From the NCBI GenBank assembly GCA_000231825.2, contig JH720407.1, positions 1 to 11,395 of the forward strand: 11,395 nucleotides of DNA, read 5' to 3'. The notes beneath the pieces were generated by a model. That model saw nothing but the letters and a program-made list of their open reading frames with translations, did not search any database and was not told where the DNA came from. The position numbers and the translations under genes were made by a program. The DNA is from Tetrahymena elliotti 4EA. Taxonomy: Eukaryota > Ciliophora > Oligohymenophorea > Hymenostomatida > Tetrahymenidae. Positions 10,301 through 11,395 of the stretch are shown here, piece by piece; the first letter of the stretch is position 1; each line of letters starts with the position of its first letter.

Positions 10301-11065
10301 GCTTTAAAAATCTGCATTAATATGTGCTTTGTCTTTGAATTTAACAACAGTAATCGCAAAAACTACTAATTATATTTTGCAGTTGTTTTTTTTGCTATTG
10401 CTCCTCTTTACAAACTTGTAAATAATTATTTAACTTATAATTGAAATATGCTCTATCACAATTACAAGCAATGCTTAAAATAGAAGCTTTTTAGAAAAAT
10501 GTTTATTCTGCTTGAAATAAAAATTTCCATCATTATTTGAAAACATAAAAATTTAGAGCAAAGATAAAATTAAATATTTGATGAAAATAAAAATTGTTAA
10601 GAAAAAAATCAAGGAATTAATTTAATATTTTAGAAATAATAGCTTTTATGACTAGAAATCTGTATAATTACACTTTAATTTATAAAGCACAAAATTACAT
10701 TCACCTAAAAGTACTCCGAATAGATAAACATAATCTAAATTTATACTTTAAAATTTAAAAACCTCTATTAGCAAATCGAATAAAGTAGACTCATTCAAAA
10801 ATATGAGAGATAAGTGGCAATACTACACAAGATAAACTAAAGATAGTCCTCTCAGTATATTATTTTATATTTTAGTTACTAAATTTCAATTTATTTAAAA
10901 AAATATATATATTGTGTAGTGGATAAAACATCAGATAATGTGAAGGAAACTACAATTTTTGAGCTCACAACTTAATATGGTCACTTAAATAATGAATCTG
11001 AGAAAGATTATTTAACTGAAATGAGTTCTAATAAAAACTTTAAATAAATGTTTAATTAAGATTGA
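899..11065 (+). CDS. Giant ciliate multidomain transmembrane protein (cysteine-rich, beta-helix, multi-TM), 8 exons
   Basis: Read with the ciliate code (TAA/TAG = Gln, TGA = stop), the exons are 899-1906, 1965-4250, 4303-4458, 4522-8916, 8986-9259, 9310-10013, 10215-10854 and 10920-11065. Together they give 3202 residues ending at TGA 11063-11065. Domain order: signal peptide (1-20), furin-like Cys-rich module (21-164), propeller-like beta-rich ectodomain (about 165-1900), right-handed beta-helix (about 1910-2400), linker, GCC2/GCC3-like Cys module (2534-2650), about 8-9 membrane helices (2661-3018) and a basic cytoplasmic tail. The ATG at 899 was chosen because a hydrophobic signal peptide follows at once. 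The frame stays open upstream to a TGA at 569, so longer starts (626, 809) are possible. This is the architecture of the large uncharacterised 'putative transmembrane protein' families of Tetrahymena-like ciliates, so a surface sensor or adhesion role is inference. The architecture is clear. Exact exon ends are manual calls that keep the frame open and restore family-like motifs. Confidence 0.9.
1907..1964 (+). other. Intron 1 (58 nt, phase 0)
   Basis: GTAAGC donor after TTCAAA, ending AAATTAG. It is needed because the unspliced frame meets a TGA soon after (about 2027), whereas splicing to 1965 continues IGVLQEDRMIKFLDNN. The nearer acceptor at 1941 leads to a TGA and is excluded. Confidence 0.85.
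4251..4302 (+). other. Intron 2 (52 nt, phase 0)
   Basis: GTAAAA donor, AAAAAAG acceptor. The unspliced frame reaches TGA at 4308. Splicing restores VNEKVKTQLDLYYLGDN in the next frame. Confidence 0.88.
4459..4521 (+). other. Intron 3 (63 nt, phase 0, 3n with in-frame TGA)
   Basis: GTAATT donor, AAAAAAG acceptor. The length is a multiple of three, so the frame is unchanged. The intron carries an in-frame TGA at 4477-4479, so retention would terminate translation. The flanking exon segments are clearly coding. Confidence 0.88.
6799..8340 (+). other. Right-handed beta-helix (pectin-lyase-like) region
   Basis: From about residue 1910 the sequence changes to short strand-turn units ending in N-x-S/T or N-C-T/N-S, for example LSFNNCTISNL, FIISNSNFENCT, INNSTFSLNKC and LNNCTIQLNQA. 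It is dense in Asn, Ile and Ser with a period of roughly 22-30 residues. This is the look of parallel beta-helix proteins (pectin lyase-like superfamily, polymorphic-membrane-protein repeats). The last four turns carry glycine-pair motifs and are listed separately as a repeat. The many N-x-S/T sequons suggest heavy N-glycosylation if the region is lumenal or extracellular. No pectate-lyase catalytic motif was recognised, so a binding or structural role is more likely than an enzymatic one. Confidence 0.7.
7801..8100 (+). repeat. Four Pmp-like beta-helix turns with glycine-pair motifs
   Basis: Four successive coding units each place a glycine-pair motif after an F/I-x-x-N unit: GYGGSMYI (from 7822), NGGAISVI (from 7909), TGGAINII (from 8002) and GGGVFYS (from 8080). 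The glycine pairs are spaced 28, 31 and 25 residues apart. The pairing of F-x-x-N with G-G-A-I is the hallmark of chlamydial polymorphic-membrane-protein (Pmp) repeats, which also occur in eukaryotic beta-helix surface proteins. The units are diverged and show no DNA-level identity, so these are old structural repeats rather than a recent tandem duplication. Confidence 0.72.
8341..8658 (+). other. Beta-rich linker between the beta-helix and the Cys module
   Basis: About 105 residues (roughly 2424-2529) follow the beta-helix and precede the membrane-proximal cysteines. They read as an alternating hydrophobic/polar strand pattern with few cysteines (one, in IQCTGELS). From memory of the family, the equivalent segment in ciliate relatives is a conserved beta-sandwich-like linker. 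The fold assignment is inference and no catalytic motif was seen. Confidence 0.45.
8659..9108 (+). other. GCC2/GCC3-like juxtamembrane cysteine module with GHYGPLC signature
   Basis: Residues 2534-2650 contain C-x(14)-C-E-D-C-P-E-G-K-Y-S, then CQQCPESASNC, a KNGYWRENE motif, and across intron 4 the signature DYCIIGHYGPLCFSCD (2616-2631) followed by CYEC. The C-x-x-C-P-x-G-x-Y-S unit is the GCC2/GCC3 (ephrin-receptor-like) pattern. Combined with G-Y-W-R and G-H-Y-G-P-L-C-x-x-C immediately before the first membrane helix, it is the most recognisable hallmark of the large ciliate transmembrane proteins. It probably forms a disulphide-stapled stalk linking the ectodomain to the helix bundle. Splicing of intron 4 is required to assemble it. 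Confidence 0.85.
8917..8985 (+). other. Intron 4 (69 nt, phase 0, 3n with in-frame TGA)
   Basis: GTAAAA donor after ACCAAA and a TTTTAG acceptor. An in-frame TGA at 8962-8964 lies inside. Splicing assembles the conserved cysteine signature across the junction (STETK joined to DYCIIGHYGPLC). Confidence 0.9.
9260..9309 (+). other. Intron 5 (50 nt, phase 1)
   Basis: GTAATT donor within a codon and a TTAAAG acceptor. The unspliced frame hits TGA at 9310. Splicing yields FLGSTLSLSDKAQIASKILT, reaching the family-like SKILTDHLQIL motif. A phase-1 split codon reconciles the frame change exactly. Confidence 0.82.
10014..10214 (+). other. Probable intron 6 (201 nt, phase 0, 3n and without in-frame TGA)
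   Basis: GTAATT donor after TATAAA, AAAAAG acceptor. The frame stays open through it, so no stop forces splicing. The reasons to call it an intron are these. Its G+C is about 17 % by my count, lower than the flanking exons. It would insert 67 non-conserved residues between two adjacent membrane helices. Joining the flanks (QQNDIYK to VCLMNIAILFQLF) gives the compact helix-loop-helix expected of the family. Confidence 0.68.
10441..11065 (+). other. Basic cytoplasmic tail with acidic C-terminal end
   Basis: About 180 residues follow the last helix. The first part is strongly basic (for example KIKIVKKKIKEL), consistent with the positive-inside rule. It includes the proline-directed Ser/Thr sites S-P at residue 3104 and T-P at 3108 (SPKSTPNRQTQSK), plausible kinase targets. 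After intron 7 the terminal exon encodes about 48 more acidic and polar residues (MDKTSDNVKETTIFELTT onward) up to TGA. No PDZ-ligand, kinase or other domain motif was recognised. Confidence 0.6.
10855..10919 (+). other. Intron 7 (65 nt, phase 1)
   Basis: GTATAT donor after CTCA and a TTGTGTAG acceptor. Unspliced, the frame ends at TGA 10941-10943 after a hydrophobic stretch. Spliced, it continues in another frame through charged, codon-like sequence to TGA 11063. Donor and acceptor phases match exactly, which supports the call. Confidence 0.72.
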
Positions 11066-11330
11066 TTTGTGATAACTAGCAAATTGATGGATTTTTTTTA
11101 GTAGCCTGCATGTTGAAATTTCTGAACTTTGTTAAATATTTATTTTTATTTATTTAAGTTTTTATTTAATTAAAAAATTTAGTTTGACTTTCTTATTTTA
11201 TTTAAATTGAATTGAATTAATTATTTATTTTTTTAAATTTTAAATTTTATTAAACTAGTGCTTGTCACGCTCTCATAGCTTCCAGAAGCCTGGAAAAATT
11301 TTGCATTTTGATATTTAAAAATATGTACAT
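11066..11330. other. A+T-rich 3' spacer between the giant gene and the next gene
   Basis: About 265 bases of mostly T- and A-runs after the TGA. I see no AATAAA on the plus strand before 11355, so the polyadenylation site is not evident. A short G+C-richer patch at about 11257-11295 stands out and holds a small hairpin. No RNA gene or ORF of substance was recognised. Confidence 0.6.
11280..11295 (+). other. Small hairpin in a G+C-richer patch of the spacer
   Basis: TTCCAG and CTGGAA form a perfect 6-bp stem around the tetraloop AAGC. It lies in a roughly 40-base stretch far richer in G+C than the rest of the spacer. It is not followed by a clean T-run and its function is unknown. It may be chance, a 3'-end element of the giant gene, or a leader element of the next gene. 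Confidence 0.35.
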
Positions 11331-11395
11331 ATGAAAAAAAAGTAGTGTAAAAAAAATAAATTCAATATTGTTCTCCTTATATTTTTATTTGATTT
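11331..11395 (+). CDS. N-terminus of a second gene, signal-peptide-like, truncated by the window edge
   Basis: ATG at 11331 begins MKKKQCKKNKFNIVLLIFLF, a basic head followed by a hydrophobic core. This is the classic form of a signal peptide, read with TAG as Gln. It continues to the end of the window (21 complete codons, no TGA). It is on the same strand, about 265 bases after the stop of the giant gene, which fits a head-to-tail neighbour and perhaps a paralogue. A three-codon upstream ORF (ATG at 11323, TGA at 11332) overlaps its start. With so little sequence the product cannot be named, and an A+T-rich chance ORF is not excluded. Confidence 0.45.

Larger units (their letters stand above)
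9109..10440 (+). other. C-terminal bundle of about 8-9 transmembrane helices
   Basis: Predicted membrane segments by eye, in residues: 2661-2680, a weaker amphipathic one at 2723-2740, then 2780-2802, 2814-2832, 2862-2886, 2921-2938, 2942-2958, 2974-2990 and 2994-3018. Landmarks include SKILTDHLQIL just before the second segment, the aromatic motif KFYYWEFGKLVYK before the sixth, and FKFKPY after the seventh. From family memory, equivalents of all three recur in the membrane domain of ciliate proteins with the GHYGPLC module. Introns 5 and 6 fall inside this region. No GPCR, channel or transporter signature was recognised, so the biochemical role is unknown. Confidence 0.75.

Noticed and set aside
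10855..10875. 21-nt Paramecium-size intron ending at TTTTAG 10875
   Set aside because: All other introns here are 50 nt or longer, and the phase does not lead into the open terminal-exon frame. The 65-nt version does.
899..11065. Reading the locus as a decayed pseudogene or non-coding DNA because of its many TAA and TAG triplets
   Set aside because: With ciliate code 6 the frame is continuous across consistent GT-AG introns, exon lengths sum to a multiple of three, and conserved cysteine and membrane motifs appear in the right order.

Overview
The window reads as macronuclear DNA of an oligohymenophorean ciliate, of the Tetrahymena / Ichthyophthirius / Pseudocohnilembus kind. It is extremely A+T-rich. 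One reading frame about 10 kb long makes sense only if TAA and TAG mean glutamine and TGA is the sole stop. The frame is joined across short, A+T-rich GT-AG introns of 50-69 nt, plus one probable intron of 201 nt. Introns of this size argue against Paramecium, whose introns are about 20-35 nt. The species cannot be fixed from this window.

Layout. Bases 1-898 are A+T-rich flanking and 5' leader DNA, with one weak exon-like ORF at 85-294. Bases 899-11065 (+) hold a single giant gene in eight exons. My model codes for 3202 residues (9609 coding nt including the stop, an exact multiple of three). Bases 11066-11330 are a short A+T-rich spacer with a small G+C-richer patch. From 11331 a second same-strand gene appears to begin with a signal-peptide-like N-terminus and is cut by the window edge.

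The giant protein is a secretory-pathway, cell-surface type multidomain membrane protein. In order it has: a signal peptide; a furin/growth-factor-receptor-like cysteine-rich module; about 1,750 residues of beta-rich, propeller-like ectodomain; a right-handed beta-helix (pectin-lyase-like) region with Pmp-type GG(A/S)-I and F-x-x-N repeats; a beta-rich linker; a GCC2/GCC3-like cysteine module with the ciliate signature G-H-Y-G-P-L-C-x-x-C; a bundle of about 8-9 membrane helices; and a basic cytoplasmic tail. This matches the large, mostly uncharacterised 'putative transmembrane protein' families expanded in ciliates. Ligand and function are unknown.

Most interesting points: the lineage-specific mosaic receptor-like architecture, the Pmp-like repeats in a eukaryotic membrane protein, a 201-nt intron that is a multiple of three and has no in-frame stop (so its retention would not be detected by nonsense surveillance), and the hint of a tandem neighbour. 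I saw no mobile element, CRISPR array, tRNA or rRNA. I did not scan the minus strand exhaustively, but noticed no convincing gene there.
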